A program made the position numbers and the translations under genes. From positions 62,001 to 126,000 of the forward strand of contig CAJTFW010000001.1 in NCBI GenBank assembly GCA_910575445.1: a DNA stretch of 64,000 nucleotides. The letters run 5' to 3'. Below, piece by piece: positions 14,505 to 23,683 of this stretch. The notes beneath the pieces were generated by a model. That model did no database searches. It had not been told where the DNA came from and saw nothing but the letters and a program-made list of their open reading frames with translations. How positions within the stretch are numbered: the stretch's first letter is position 1; every line of letters begins with the position of its first letter. This stretch comes from Lachnospiraceae bacterium. Its GTDB lineage: Bacteria; Bacillota; Clostridia; Lachnospirales; Lachnospiraceae.

Positions 14505-17500
14505 ATGTATCATTGCCATATTCATTTCTATTTGACAGGTGAAGCTTGCGGGGTATTTGACAGCATAAAGGTTCTGCCTGTGCAGGAACATTTTACGCAT
14601 GAGTTTTCTGAGAGCAGGGTGGTGGAAAAAGCACTCGTAGAGAAGGCGGATGTGATTCTGGTAAATCTTCAAAATATGGAGGTTAAGAAGACCCTGGGTC
14701 TTTTGCTAGAGGCAAAGTCAGAAAAAGCTGAGCTAATTGTATTGGCAGCTCAGGAACAGATGACATTGCTGACAGACAGTCTTTCTATGTTAAAAGATAT
14801 ATGGCTTTTGCCTATGCAAGAGGAAGAAATTCACTTTCGGCTGTTAAGATGGCAGCAGACCTATCAGATGAGTAAAGATTTTTGGGAGGCGAGTCATTTT
14901 TTAGATTCGACAATTAATTATATTCCTTCTCTTATCTGGTATAAAGATAAAAATGGTATCCATGAAAAAGTAAATGACAGTTTCTGCAAGACGGTCAATA
15001 AGACAAAAAAGCAGGTAGAGGGTCGCGGGCATGCCTATATCTGGGATGTAGAGCAAGATGACCCGGCTTGTATTGAATCTGAGCGCATCGTAATGGAGAA
15101 GAGAGAGACTTGTATCTCAGAGGAGATTATCAAGACTGGAGAAGGCATGAAACAGCTTACTACCTATAAGTCTCCTCTCTATAATCTCGATGGAAGTGTA
15201 ATGGGAACGGTAGGCGTAGCGATTGATGTGACCAAAGAACGCGCATACGAAAAGGAGATTGTACAGAAGAACCGCGCACTGGAGACTATCTTTACGACGA
15301 TGGATTGTGGAATCTTAAGCCATAGTATAGATGGAAAGCGGATTCTTACCATTAACAGAGCAGCACTTGAGATTTTAGGATATACTTCTCAGGAGGAGAT
15401 GGAAGCAGAAGGCTTTAACTTTATTGCCGATTCTGTAATGGAAGAGGATAAAGAAAAGCTAAAAGAATGTATTATAGCCCTGAAAAAAGAAGGGGATTGT
15501 AGCAATATTCAATACCGGGTGTGCCGCAAAGATGGAGAGATTCGCCATGTAATGGGAAATGTAAAACTTTTGAGAGAAAATGGAGAATTGTTCTGTCAGC
15601 GCTTTTTGTTAGATTGTACCGCACAAAAGCTTCAGGAAAAGGAAAATGAGCGGCGGCAGATGGAATTAGTTCATGCGCTTAGTATCGATTTTAATCTGGT
15701 ATTCTTTTTTGACCTTGATACGGGAAATGGAATGGCGCTTCGGGTTGTTGGCGAGGAGAACAGTATTTTTGGTTCTGACTTTAAAGAGGAACTGTTCTTA
15801 GAAGAAGGCATGGAGCTCTATATACGAAAATTTGTCTATGAAGAAGACCAGGAGATGCTTCGAAGTCTGGTCAGCCGTGAGAGACTAAAATTAGAGCTGG
15901 CAGAGAAAAAACAACTTTATGTAAACTATCGTGCATTTGAAGATGATACTATCAAATATTATCGTATGAAAGCGGTACGTGCAGGAAAGTGGGGGGAAAA
16001 TCATGGTGTTGTTCTAGGTTTTTGTTGTGTGGATGAGGAGACACACTATGAGATGGAACAAAAAAGCATGTTAGAAGATGCCCTGTTGCAGGCCAATCGG
16101 GCAAGCAAGGCAAAAAGTGTATTTTTGTCCAATATGTCACATGATATCCGTACACCAATGAATGCGATTGTGGGCTTTACTGCGTTGGCGATTGCCCATA
16201 TTGACCGCAAAGAGCAGGTAGAAGAATATCTGAAAAAGATTATGACGTCTGGTAATCATCTTCTAAGTCTGATTAATGATGTGTTGGATATGAGCCGTAT
16301 TGAGAGCGGCAAGATGCATCTGGATGAGAAGCCATGCCGCCTGCCGGATATCTTACATGGACTGCGTAATATCTTACAGGCAGACATTCGTTCAAAGCAA
16401 TTAGAGCTTTATATGGATGCAGTGGATGTGTTGGATGAGGACATCTATTGTGACAAGCTCCGGTTAAATCAAGTGCTTTTAAATCTTTTGAGCAATGCCG
16501 TAAAGTATACCGCAGCAGGAGGGATTGTCAGTGTTCGGGTAACAGAAAAGCAAGGAGCACCAAGAGGCAGTGCACGCTATGAATTCTGTATCAAGGATAC
16601 TGGAATCGGTATGAGTGAGGAGTTTATTGCTCATATTTTTGAACCCTTTGAGCGGGAGAAAAATTCTACTATCAGTGGTATCCAGGGAACCGGTCTTGGG
16701 ATGGCAATTACCAAAAATATTGTCGATATGATGAACGGCACTATCAAGGTGAAGAGCGAAGAAGGAGTGGGAACCGAGGTCTATGTTGCCTTTACATTCC
16801 GTCTGCATGAAGAAGAGAATAAGATACGGGATATTCCAGAGTTGAAAAATTGCAGAGCACTGGTAGTAGATGACGACTTTAATACATGTGACAGTGTCTC
16901 TTATATGCTTGGGCAGATTGGACTTCGTGCAGAGTGGACGCTTTCAGGAAAAGAAGCTGTACTGCGTACCAAACAGGCACTGATGCGGGGAGACAGCTAC
17001 AGTGTATATGTGATTGACTGGTTATTGCCAGATATGAATGGAATAGAAGTGACCAGAAGGATTCGTAAAGAGATGGGTGATGATGTGCCGGTGATTGTAT
17101 TGACGGCATATGACTGGTCAGACATTGAGGAGGAGGCAAAAGAGGCTGGTGTAACGGCGTTTTGCAGCAAACCGCTGTTTATGTCAGAGCTGCAAGAGTG
17201 TCTGTATTCGATAGTCAATGTAGAGGAGAATGTAGAAAAAGATATTGGTGAGGCATTATCAGATGTACAGACTGGACGGATACTTTTAGCAGAGGATAAT
17301 GAACTGAATCAGGAGATTGCAGTTGCGATTCTAGGAGATGCCGGATTCACTACAGATGTTGCAGAAAATGGGAAGATTGCGCTGGAGATGCTGAAAAATT
17401 CAGAGCCAGGATATTATCAGTTGGTGTTGATGGATGTGCAGATGCCTGTGATGAATGGATATGAAGCGACGCAGCTGATTCGGAAATTGGAGGATTCAAG

Positions 17501-17648
17501 ACTTTCTAAGATACCAATATTGGCGATGACAGCGAATGCATTTGAGGAAGACAAGCAAGAAGCGGTGAAATGCGGAATGAATGGACATATATCAAAGCCG
17601 ATTGATGTAGAGAATTTGTTTAAGATGTTGAGAAAGGTTCTCAATTAG
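14505..17648 (+). CDS. Hybrid sensor histidine kinase with PAS domains and two receiver domains
   Basis: A 1047-residue protein with no evident membrane helices, so probably cytoplasmic. In order: an N-terminal receiver-like region (about 1-110), a PAS domain (about 125-245: LIWYKDKNGIHEKVNDSF), a second PAS (about 255-380), a PAS-like region, HisKA with FLSNMSHDIRTPMNAIVGF (phospho-His about 546), HATPase with NLLSNAVKYTAAGG, DTGIGM and GTGLGMAI, then two receivers with aspartates about 838 (VIDWLLPDMNG) and 977 (LMDVQMPVMNGYEA). No HPt domain is attached. ATG 14505, 8 bp after AGGGGG, is preferred over 14481. It has no adjacent partner regulator. The signal is unknown. Confidence 0.93.
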   Translation: MYHCHIHFYLTGEACGVFDSIKVLPVQEHFTHEFSESRVVEKALVEKADVILVNLQNMEVKKTLGLLLEAKSEKAELIVLAAQEQMTLLTDSLSMLKDIWLLPMQEEEIHFRLLRWQQTYQMSKDFWEASHFLDSTINYIPSLIWYKDKNGIHEKVNDSFCKTVNKTKKQVEGRGHAYIWDVEQDDPACIESERIVMEKRETCISEEIIKTGEGMKQLTTYKSPLYNLDGSVMGTVGVAIDVTKERAYEKEIVQKNRALETIFTTMDCGILSHSIDGKRILTINRAALEILGYTSQEEMEAEGFNFIADSVMEEDKEKLKECIIALKKEGDCSNIQYRVCRKDGEIRHVMGNVKLLRENGELFCQRFLLDCTAQKLQEKENERRQMELVHALSIDFNLVFFFDLDTGNGMALRVVGEENSIFGSDFKEELFLEEGMELYIRKFVYEEDQEMLRSLVSRERLKLELAEKKQLYVNYRAFEDDTIKYYRMKAVRAGKWGENHGVVLGFCCVDEETHYEMEQKSMLEDALLQANRASKAKSVFLSNMSHDIRTPMNAIVGFTALAIAHIDRKEQVEEYLKKIMTSGNHLLSLINDVLDMSRIESGKMHLDEKPCRLPDILHGLRNILQADIRSKQLELYMDAVDVLDEDIYCDKLRLNQVLLNLLSNAVKYTAAGGIVSVRVTEKQGAPRGSARYEFCIKDTGIGMSEEFIAHIFEPFEREKNSTISGIQGTGLGMAITKNIVDMMNGTIKVKSEEGVGTEVYVAFTFRLHEEENKIRDIPELKNCRALVVDDDFNTCDSVSYMLGQIGLRAEWTLSGKEAVLRTKQALMRGDSYSVYVIDWLLPDMNGIEVTRRIRKEMGDDVPVIVLTAYDWSDIEEEAKEAGVTAFCSKPLFMSELQECLYSIVNVEENVEKDIGEALSDVQTGRILLAEDNELNQEIAVAILGDAGFTTDVAENGKIALEMLKNSEPGYYQLVLMDVQMPVMNGYEATQLIRKLEDSRLSKIPILAMTANAFEEDKQEAVKCGMNGHISKPIDVENLFKMLRKVLN

Positions 17649-17679
17649 TACATAGGTAACAGAGTGCAGGATATATAAG

Positions 17680-17728
17680 CCGCACGAGGAGATACGCTAT
17701 CACGGGTATATCTCCTCGTGTGGTTTTT
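17680..17728 (+). terminator. Terminator after the hybrid kinase gene
   Basis: CCGCACGAGGAGATA (17680-17694) pairs with TATCTCCTCGTGTGG (17709-17723) and is followed by TTTTT. Confidence 0.9.
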
Positions 17729-17809
17729 ACGTGGCTATGGAAAATTTTATATACTTTGCAAAGCAGATTTTGCATGTTATAGTAGCAGATAACATTATAT
17801 GTAATCTGG

Positions 17810-17838
17810 TTGTTTTTTTGCCAAAAAATTTGTATACT
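17810..17838 (+). promoter_or_regulatory. Predicted promoter of the L,D-transpeptidase gene
   Basis: TTGTTT (17810-17815), 17 bp, TATACT (17833-17838), ending 31 bp before the ATG. Confidence 0.55.
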
Positions 17839-17869
17839 ATAGAGAGCAGGAGGAGATTGGAAAGGAACC

Positions 17870-19426
17870 ATGAGGGGAATGAAAAAAGAGAAAAAACAAA
17901 ACAAAGAGAAAAAAAGCTTTCCGGTTTTACCAACTATCTTAGGCGGATTGATACTACTGGCAGCAGCTGCTTATACAGCAGGATTTGTATACTATCAAAA
18001 TCATTTTTTAGATGGAACGGTCGTGGATGATATTGATGTATCCAAGATGACCATAGGAGAGCTAAAAGGGCAGATGGAACAGTATCTGCTACAAGTAACA
18101 GAGCGTAAGACAGACGGCTCGACTTTAGAGGAGGAGATTCAGGGCAAGGAGATTGACCTTACTTATTCTTCTGTGGAGCCTCTAGAGGAGTTTTTACAGG
18201 AACAAAATACATGGCTGTGGTTTTTACCACAGAAAGCAGAGCATCGCACAGAGGGTCTGGTAAGCTATAGCGAAGAAAAATTAGAAGAACGAGTCCAAAA
18301 CCTGCAGGGATTTCAAAAAGAATTTGCCACTTCGCCTACCGATGCCTACATATCAGAGTACAGCAAAGAAAATGGCTATGAGCTGATTCCTGAGACCCAG
18401 GGGAATGAGCTAGAGCCTGCAAAGACCTTAGAGACTATCCAAGAAGCCATACAGGGTCTTGCAGAGCGTATTGACCTAGACGAAGCCGGATGCTATAAGA
18501 CACCAAAGGTTACTTCAGAAGATGAACAGCTTCTAAAAGCACTAGAACAACTTAAGAAGTATGCGGATATTGAGATTACTTACACTTTTGGCGAACGGCA
18601 AGAAATCATAGATGGCGCTCTGCTAAGTGAATGGCTAAGTATAGAGGGAGCCAAGGTCATTTTGGATAAGACAAAAGTAGAAGCCTATGTGGCAGAGCTA
18701 CGCAAAAAATATGATACCATCTTTCGAAACCGTACTTTTATGACTAGTTATGGCAAAGAAGTCACCATTGTCGGCGGAGACTATGGCTGGTGGATGGATT
18801 ATGAGCAAGAAGCCATTGAGTTAGCAGAGATGATTGAGAACGGCGAGAGCGGCGAACGTACTCCTGTCTATTTTCAGACTGCTGCTTCCTATGAGACGCC
18901 AGACTATGGCAACACTTATGTAGAAATCAATCTGACTGCACAACATCTCTTCCTCTATAAAGATGGCGAGAAAATCCTGGAATCCGATTTTGTCTCTGGC
19001 AATGCTTCCAGGGGTTATGATACACCAGCGGGCGCTTACAGCATCACCTACAAACAAAGAGATGCCACTTTAACAGGAGAGAACTATCGAACACCAGTTT
19101 CCTATTGGATGCCATTTAACCGCAATATTGGTATGCACGATGCGAACTGGCGCGGTTCTTTTGGTGGAAATATCTATAAGACCAATGGCTCCCATGGCTG
19201 CATCAACCTTCCACCTTCAAAGGCTAAGACTATCTACGAAACAATCGAGAAGGGAACTGCGGTTATCTGTTATCATCTTCCTGGCACAGAACCTGTTGTA
19301 AAGATACAAGACAAAGGAGAACCTACGGAACAACCAGCAGAAGGTACTCCTTCACCCGAACAACCAGTAGAAGCTACTGCGCCTGAGACGCCAGCGACAC
19401 CTCCACCTGAAGCGCCGGTGGAGTAG
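17870..19426 (+). CDS. L,D-transpeptidase (YkuD) with peptidoglycan-binding domains
   Basis: A 518-residue membrane-anchored wall enzyme. A basic N-terminus and one helix (about 20-42) anchor it outside the cell. Residues about 60-330 carry two PG_binding_4-like repeats (for example VDDIDVSKMTIGELKGQ and the EITYTFGERQEIIDGALLSE region). The YkuD catalytic domain follows, with YVEINLTAQHLFLYKDGEK, GNASRGYDTPAGAYSI and the active-site SHGCINLPP, cysteine about 444. The tail is rich in Pro, Glu and Thr. It forms 3-3 cross-links in peptidoglycan, acting on tetrapeptides. The start ATG 17870 follows GGAAAGG. It appears to be a single-gene unit. Confidence 0.92.
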   Translation: MRGMKKEKKQNKEKKSFPVLPTILGGLILLAAAAYTAGFVYYQNHFLDGTVVDDIDVSKMTIGELKGQMEQYLLQVTERKTDGSTLEEEIQGKEIDLTYSSVEPLEEFLQEQNTWLWFLPQKAEHRTEGLVSYSEEKLEERVQNLQGFQKEFATSPTDAYISEYSKENGYELIPETQGNELEPAKTLETIQEAIQGLAERIDLDEAGCYKTPKVTSEDEQLLKALEQLKKYADIEITYTFGERQEIIDGALLSEWLSIEGAKVILDKTKVEAYVAELRKKYDTIFRNRTFMTSYGKEVTIVGGDYGWWMDYEQEAIELAEMIENGESGERTPVYFQTAASYETPDYGNTYVEINLTAQHLFLYKDGEKILESDFVSGNASRGYDTPAGAYSITYKQRDATLTGENYRTPVSYWMPFNRNIGMHDANWRGSFGGNIYKTNGSHGCINLPPSKAKTIYETIEKGTAVICYHLPGTEPVVKIQDKGEPTEQPAEGTPSPEQPVEATAPETPATPPPEAPVE

Positions 19427-19529
19427 GGTAAAAACACATCCCCCAAAAAAACTATAGCAACTTCAACGATTTTATGTTAACATAATACAGTACATATATA
19501 AATTACTAAACTATAGAAGGGGGTATCCA

Positions 19530-20870
19530 ATGGGATATAAAGAAACATGGAAAGAGTGTGTAGGTAAATATCGGGATTTATGTGTCTCTAATGACACCAT
19601 CTCCGATGATTTATTCAGAGAATTTGGAGTCAATCGTGGACTTCGCGATATCAATGGCAACGGTGTCCTGACAGGACTAACCAATATCTCCAAAATTGAA
19701 TCCTTCCAGGAAGAAAATGGAGTAAAACAGCCTTGTGATGGAAAGCTCTGGTACCGGGGCTACAATGTTATTGATTTGGTAAGAACTATACCAGAACATT
19801 CGTTTGGATTCGAGAGAACTGCCTATCTGTTGCTTTTTGGCGAACTTCCCACCAAAGAAGAAGAAAAAGCATTTTATGACTTGTTAGCCTGCAGCAGAGA
19901 GCTTCCCACAAATTTTACAAGAGATGTCATTATGAAAGCAGCCAGTAAAGACATTATGAACTCTATGACCCGAAGCATCTTAACGCTGGCATCCTATGAT
20001 GATGAATTAGCATCTAACGAAATAGGAAATGTTATCCGTCAGTGTCTCAATCTGGTCAGTGTATTTCCGATGCTGGCGGTTTATGGATATCATGCCTATA
20101 ACCATTATGAACAAGATGGAAGCATGTATATTCACAGGCCAAATCCCGAACTGTCTACCGCAGAAAACCTGCTGATGATGTTAAGGCCTGATAAAAACTA
20201 TACATTTTTAGAAGCAAAAGTGCTTGATGTTGCACTGATGTTGCATATGGAACACGGAGGTGGTAATAACTCCACCTTTACGACAAGGGTTGTCACCTCA
20301 TCTGGTTCTGATACATACTCTGCGATTGCAGCAGCAATGTCCTCCCTAAAAGGCCCCAAACATGGCGGTGCCAATATCAAAGTGATGGAGATGATGAACG
20401 ATATTCGCACACATGTCAAAGACTACAAAGACCAGGAGGAAGTCAGTGCATATCTTAGCAAGATTCTAGATGGAGAAGCCTTTGACCAAAAAGGGCTTAT
20501 CTATGGAATGGGACATGCAGTCTATTCTCTCTCAGACCCCCGTGAACGAGTCTTTAAAGGCTTTGTAGAACGCCTTTCTGTAGAAAAGCATCGAGAAGAA
20601 GATATGACACTGTACAACAATATTGAGATGTTAGCCCCCAGGCTGATTGCCAAGAAGCGCAAAATCTATAAAGGCGTCAGCCCCAATGTCGATTTCTACA
20701 GTGGATTTGTCTATGAGATGCTAGGGATTCCGCTAGAGCTCTATACCCCAATCTTTGCAGTTGCAAGAATTGTAGGCTGGAGTGCACACCGGATTGAAGA
20801 GATTATTGGGATGAATAAGATTATTCGTCCTTCTTATAAGAGCGTGATGGTTGAACGGGAATTATTATAG
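19530..20870 (+). CDS. Citrate synthase
   Basis: A 446-residue type I-like citrate/2-methylcitrate synthase. Key features are the LWYRGYNVIDLV segment, LLLFGELPTKEEEKAF, the catalytic histidine region HMEHGGGNNSTFTTR, SSLKGPKHGGAN with the second histidine, and YGMGHAVYSLSDPRERVFK with the active-site His and Arg. PNVDFYSGFVYEMLGIP holds the catalytic aspartate. It joins acetyl-CoA and oxaloacetate; in a fermenter this mainly feeds 2-oxoglutarate and glutamate synthesis. The start follows GAAGGGGGT. It is monocistronic and ends in a bidirectional terminator shared with the convergent gene. Confidence 0.95.
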   Translation: MGYKETWKECVGKYRDLCVSNDTISDDLFREFGVNRGLRDINGNGVLTGLTNISKIESFQEENGVKQPCDGKLWYRGYNVIDLVRTIPEHSFGFERTAYLLLFGELPTKEEEKAFYDLLACSRELPTNFTRDVIMKAASKDIMNSMTRSILTLASYDDELASNEIGNVIRQCLNLVSVFPMLAVYGYHAYNHYEQDGSMYIHRPNPELSTAENLLMMLRPDKNYTFLEAKVLDVALMLHMEHGGGNNSTFTTRVVTSSGSDTYSAIAAAMSSLKGPKHGGANIKVMEMMNDIRTHVKDYKDQEEVSAYLSKILDGEAFDQKGLIYGMGHAVYSLSDPRERVFKGFVERLSVEKHREEDMTLYNNIEMLAPRLIAKKRKIYKGVSPNVDFYSGFVYEMLGIPLELYTPIFAVARIVGWSAHRIEEIIGMNKIIRPSYKSVMVERELL

Positions 20871-20874
20871 ATGA

Positions 20875-20906
20875 AAAAAGCTGCCGTAAAATTGCGGCAG
20901 CTTTTT
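20875..20906. terminator. Bidirectional terminator between citrate synthase and the DUF3048 gene
   Basis: AAAAAGCTGCCG and CGGCAGCTTTTT flank a short loop, giving a symmetrical A/T-flanked hairpin between two convergent genes. Confidence 0.92.
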
Positions 20907-20918
20907 CTGTCTTTTATA

Positions 20919-22040
20919 TTATTCTAATACAAGCTCACTCCAACGGGTATCTGATATCAGTCCGATATAAGTCTTACCAGTGTTTAGTGTGATTAAATTC
21001 CCTTCCATATCATAGAAACGGGTTGGGTCCATATCGTGTCCTTTGCTCCAGGTGACAGGAATTGCTTTTCCGCCGGTGATATAGTAACCACTGCGTCCGC
21101 TTTGCTCTAGGATGTTAAACTGCATATAGCCGTTGCTGTCGTATTTGGTATGCGTTGCATTCTGAAGTAACACATTGGTAAATGCAAGCTGTTTGTTGTC
21201 ATTGGCCGGGTCTGTATGCTTCATATTGTACTCAGAGTACAGATAAGTATTGCTTTCTGCGTCATAATCAAGCTGTGAGCCATTGTGCTCAAATGGAAGG
21301 TCCACAAGAGTACAGTCTATGGAGTCAGAAGCTTCGGAGAGGTCTACAGGCTTTGCTTCGCTTGCAAATTGCCAGTGAGGACCAGGATAGTATTCATTGT
21401 ACTCGGTGGAGTAGCCGGCTGATTCCATTCTCTTGGCAATCTCTCCGGTGGTGACATACTCGGTAAATTCTCTTGGCTTTCCATTTTGGATGCGGGCAAA
21501 ACCACCGCTTAGATGGTCAACCCAGGGATTCTTCAGATAAGGGTCTATGTAAAACGGGCCTCCGTCGTGGACAACGACCGCGTTGTATTCCGGTGCAATC
21601 ATAAAGTTTGTAGGACGAACGCTACGGATACTTCCAAACTGTGTAATCTTGTCCCAATCTTTAACAACTGCCATAAAACGGGTAATCTCCCCGTTGGCTG
21701 TGCTGTTCATCATCTCATACACAATATCTGCCTGAGTAAGCCCATAGTGCAAAAGAGCCGTCTTCTCATTGTCCACCATCACCGCAATCGGGCGCTGATT
21801 CTGGAGTGCTTCATCAATCCATTCGTTGGTTAGTTCGCTGCGGTACATGCCTTCGCGGGTCTCCTCCACGATTTCTTCCTCTGCGGGTTCCTCTGGTTCT
21901 TCTGTTTCTTCTTCTGTGTCTTCTCCCTCAGAAATATCTGTGACAGTAGGTGCTACGTCGTCTTCTTTACCAGAACATCCGCCTAAAAGGGAACCTACTA
22001 ATGCAACAGATAAGATGAGTAGTAATGTTTTCTTTTTCAT
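20919..22040 (-). CDS. DUF3048 domain lipoprotein
   Basis: A 373-residue secreted lipoprotein. The start is ATG 22040 (MKKKTLLLILSVALVG), with AAAGGA upstream, because an upstream ATG at 22196 would precede the signal peptide. The lipobox is LLGGC. An acidic, Glu/Pro-rich linker follows, then the DUF3048 (YerB-like) domain: NQRPIAVMVDNEKTALLHYG, ADIVYEMMNSTANGEITRFM, VVVHDGGPFYIDPYL and the C-terminal WSKGHDMDPTRFYD region. The molecular role of YerB-type lipoproteins is not established. It is divergent from htrA with a 118-bp shared promoter region. Confidence 0.88.
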   Translation of the reverse strand: MKKKTLLLILSVALVGSLLGGCSGKEDDVAPTVTDISEGEDTEEETEEPEEPAEEEIVEETREGMYRSELTNEWIDEALQNQRPIAVMVDNEKTALLHYGLTQADIVYEMMNSTANGEITRFMAVVKDWDKITQFGSIRSVRPTNFMIAPEYNAVVVHDGGPFYIDPYLKNPWVDHLSGGFARIQNGKPREFTEYVTTGEIAKRMESAGYSTEYNEYYPGPHWQFASEAKPVDLSEASDSIDCTLVDLPFEHNGSQLDYDAESNTYLYSEYNMKHTDPANDNKQLAFTNVLLQNATHTKYDSNGYMQFNILEQSGRSGYYITGGKAIPVTWSKGHDMDPTRFYDMEGNLITLNTGKTYIGLISDTRWSELVLE

Positions 22041-22158
22041 GTAAAAAAATCCTTTCTTATTTTTTAAAGATACAGCCATTTCAAACATTTTTAAAGAATT
22101 AATCACAATTCCATCACAATTCCCTGTTATATTGTAACCAGAACGAAAGGAGATGTCA

Positions 22159-23514
22159 ATGATGTATGATGAATTAAATAATGCAAACAATGGCAATTAC
22201 TATGATACAGATGGGGGTTACACCCACTACGACTCCCTGGCACATCTTCGCCAGCCGGAAAAGAAAGACAAGAAAAAGAAAGGCTTTGGAAGAACTGTGG
22301 CAAAATGTCTGGTACTTGCCCTGGTATTTGGAAGTGCTTCTAGTGTAACTTTTATGGGAACCAATTATATAGGAAGACAGGTCTTTGGCGATTCGGTGAC
22401 TGCGGATGACAGCGGGCTTCGGGTAGGGCTTAACAAGTCGGAGGAAGTATCAGCCACCACAGTAGCTGGAAGTGCTTCTGATGTCTATGATGTGTCGGAT
22501 ATTGTCACCAACTGTATGCCATCGGTAGTATCCATTACAAATGTGGGAACGACAGAGTTTCAGACTTTTTTTGGGACCTATGAGCAGGAGAGCCAATCAA
22601 GTGGTTCCGGGATTATTATAGGGAAAAATGATACGGAACTGTTGATTGTCACAAACAATCATGTTATCGCCAATGCCCGTGAGATTAGTGTCTACTTTAA
22701 CTCAAACGGAGAAGATGCAGATGAAGATAATGTGATCTCTGCAAAGGTAAAAGGTACCGATGTCAACAAGGATTTGGCGGTGATTTCGGTTGCACTAGAG
22801 GATATTCCACAGGAGACAAGGGATATTATTAAGATTGCGACGATTGGAGATTCTAGTACCATGGAAGTGGGCGAGCCTGTTGTGGCGATTGGAAATGCCT
22901 ATGGTTATGGCCTTTCTGTGACTTCCGGGATTGTCAGCGCATTAAATCGTGAGGTCAGTGTGACGTCTAACGGACAGACCATTACAAATCGTCTGATTCA
23001 GACGGATGCAGCAATTAACCCTGGAAATAGTGGCGGTGCGCTTCTGAATAGTAAAGGGGAGCTTATCGGAATTAACTCTGTGAAATTTATATCAGAAGAA
23101 GTGGAAGGTATGGGATATGCAATACCGATTACTGATGTGGAGACGATTATTGGAGACCTGATGAATAAGGTGATACGGGACCAGGTGAAGGAAGCTGACA
23201 GAGGATACCTTGGGATTACTGGTGTGGATGTAACAGAGGATGTATCAAAGAGCTATGGGATGCCGGTGGGCGTGTATGTGACAACCGTGACAGAAGGCGC
23301 AGCAGCAGATAAGGCAGGAATTCAGAAAGGAGATATTATAACGAAGCTAGATGGCTCAAGTGTTACCGGATATGCACAGCTTAGAGAGGCGATGACCTAT
23401 TATGCTTCGGGTGAGACGATTAAAGTTACGATACAGAGGCTTGAAGGGGCTGAGTATATCGAGAAAGTTGTAGAGATGACGCTAAGTACGAATTCACAGG
23501 TAGGAGTGGAGTGA
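22159..23514 (+). CDS. htrA: HtrA/DegP family membrane-anchored serine protease
   Basis: A 451-residue protein with a cytoplasmic, charged N-terminus (about 1-45), one membrane helix (about 50-70), a trypsin-like domain and one C-terminal PDZ domain (about 340-435). The catalytic triad is seen in VTNNHVIANA (His), DVNKDLAVISV (Asp) and NPGNSGGALLNS (Ser about 291). It degrades or refolds misfolded proteins outside the membrane under envelope stress. Starts at 22159 or 22162 are both well placed after AAAGGAG; the ATG at 22153 overlaps that site. It is followed by a strong terminator, so it is monocistronic. Confidence 0.94.
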   Translation: MMYDELNNANNGNYYDTDGGYTHYDSLAHLRQPEKKDKKKKGFGRTVAKCLVLALVFGSASSVTFMGTNYIGRQVFGDSVTADDSGLRVGLNKSEEVSATTVAGSASDVYDVSDIVTNCMPSVVSITNVGTTEFQTFFGTYEQESQSSGSGIIIGKNDTELLIVTNNHVIANAREISVYFNSNGEDADEDNVISAKVKGTDVNKDLAVISVALEDIPQETRDIIKIATIGDSSTMEVGEPVVAIGNAYGYGLSVTSGIVSALNREVSVTSNGQTITNRLIQTDAAINPGNSGGALLNSKGELIGINSVKFISEEVEGMGYAIPITDVETIIGDLMNKVIRDQVKEADRGYLGITGVDVTEDVSKSYGMPVGVYVTTVTEGAAADKAGIQKGDIITKLDGSSVTGYAQLREAMTYYASGETIKVTIQRLEGAEYIEKVVEMTLSTNSQVGVE

Positions 23515-23548
23515 TAGACGGCTCGCACAATACCTGGAGACGTAATTT

Positions 23549-23590
23549 GGGCGGGTCTATCAGGTGCTTAGGCATCTGATAAGCCCGCCT
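23549..23590 (+). terminator. Terminator after htrA
   Basis: GGCGGG...TATCAG-GTGC pairs with GCATCTGATA...CCCGCC in a long stem with a TTAG loop, followed by a T-rich tail. Confidence 0.8.
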
Positions 23591-23683
23591 CCCATTATTT
23601 ACATGCATTTTTAATAAACTCTTTACTTGCTATGGGTAACACGGTATTATATAATTTATACTATGAGAAAAGGGGATTTTTAG

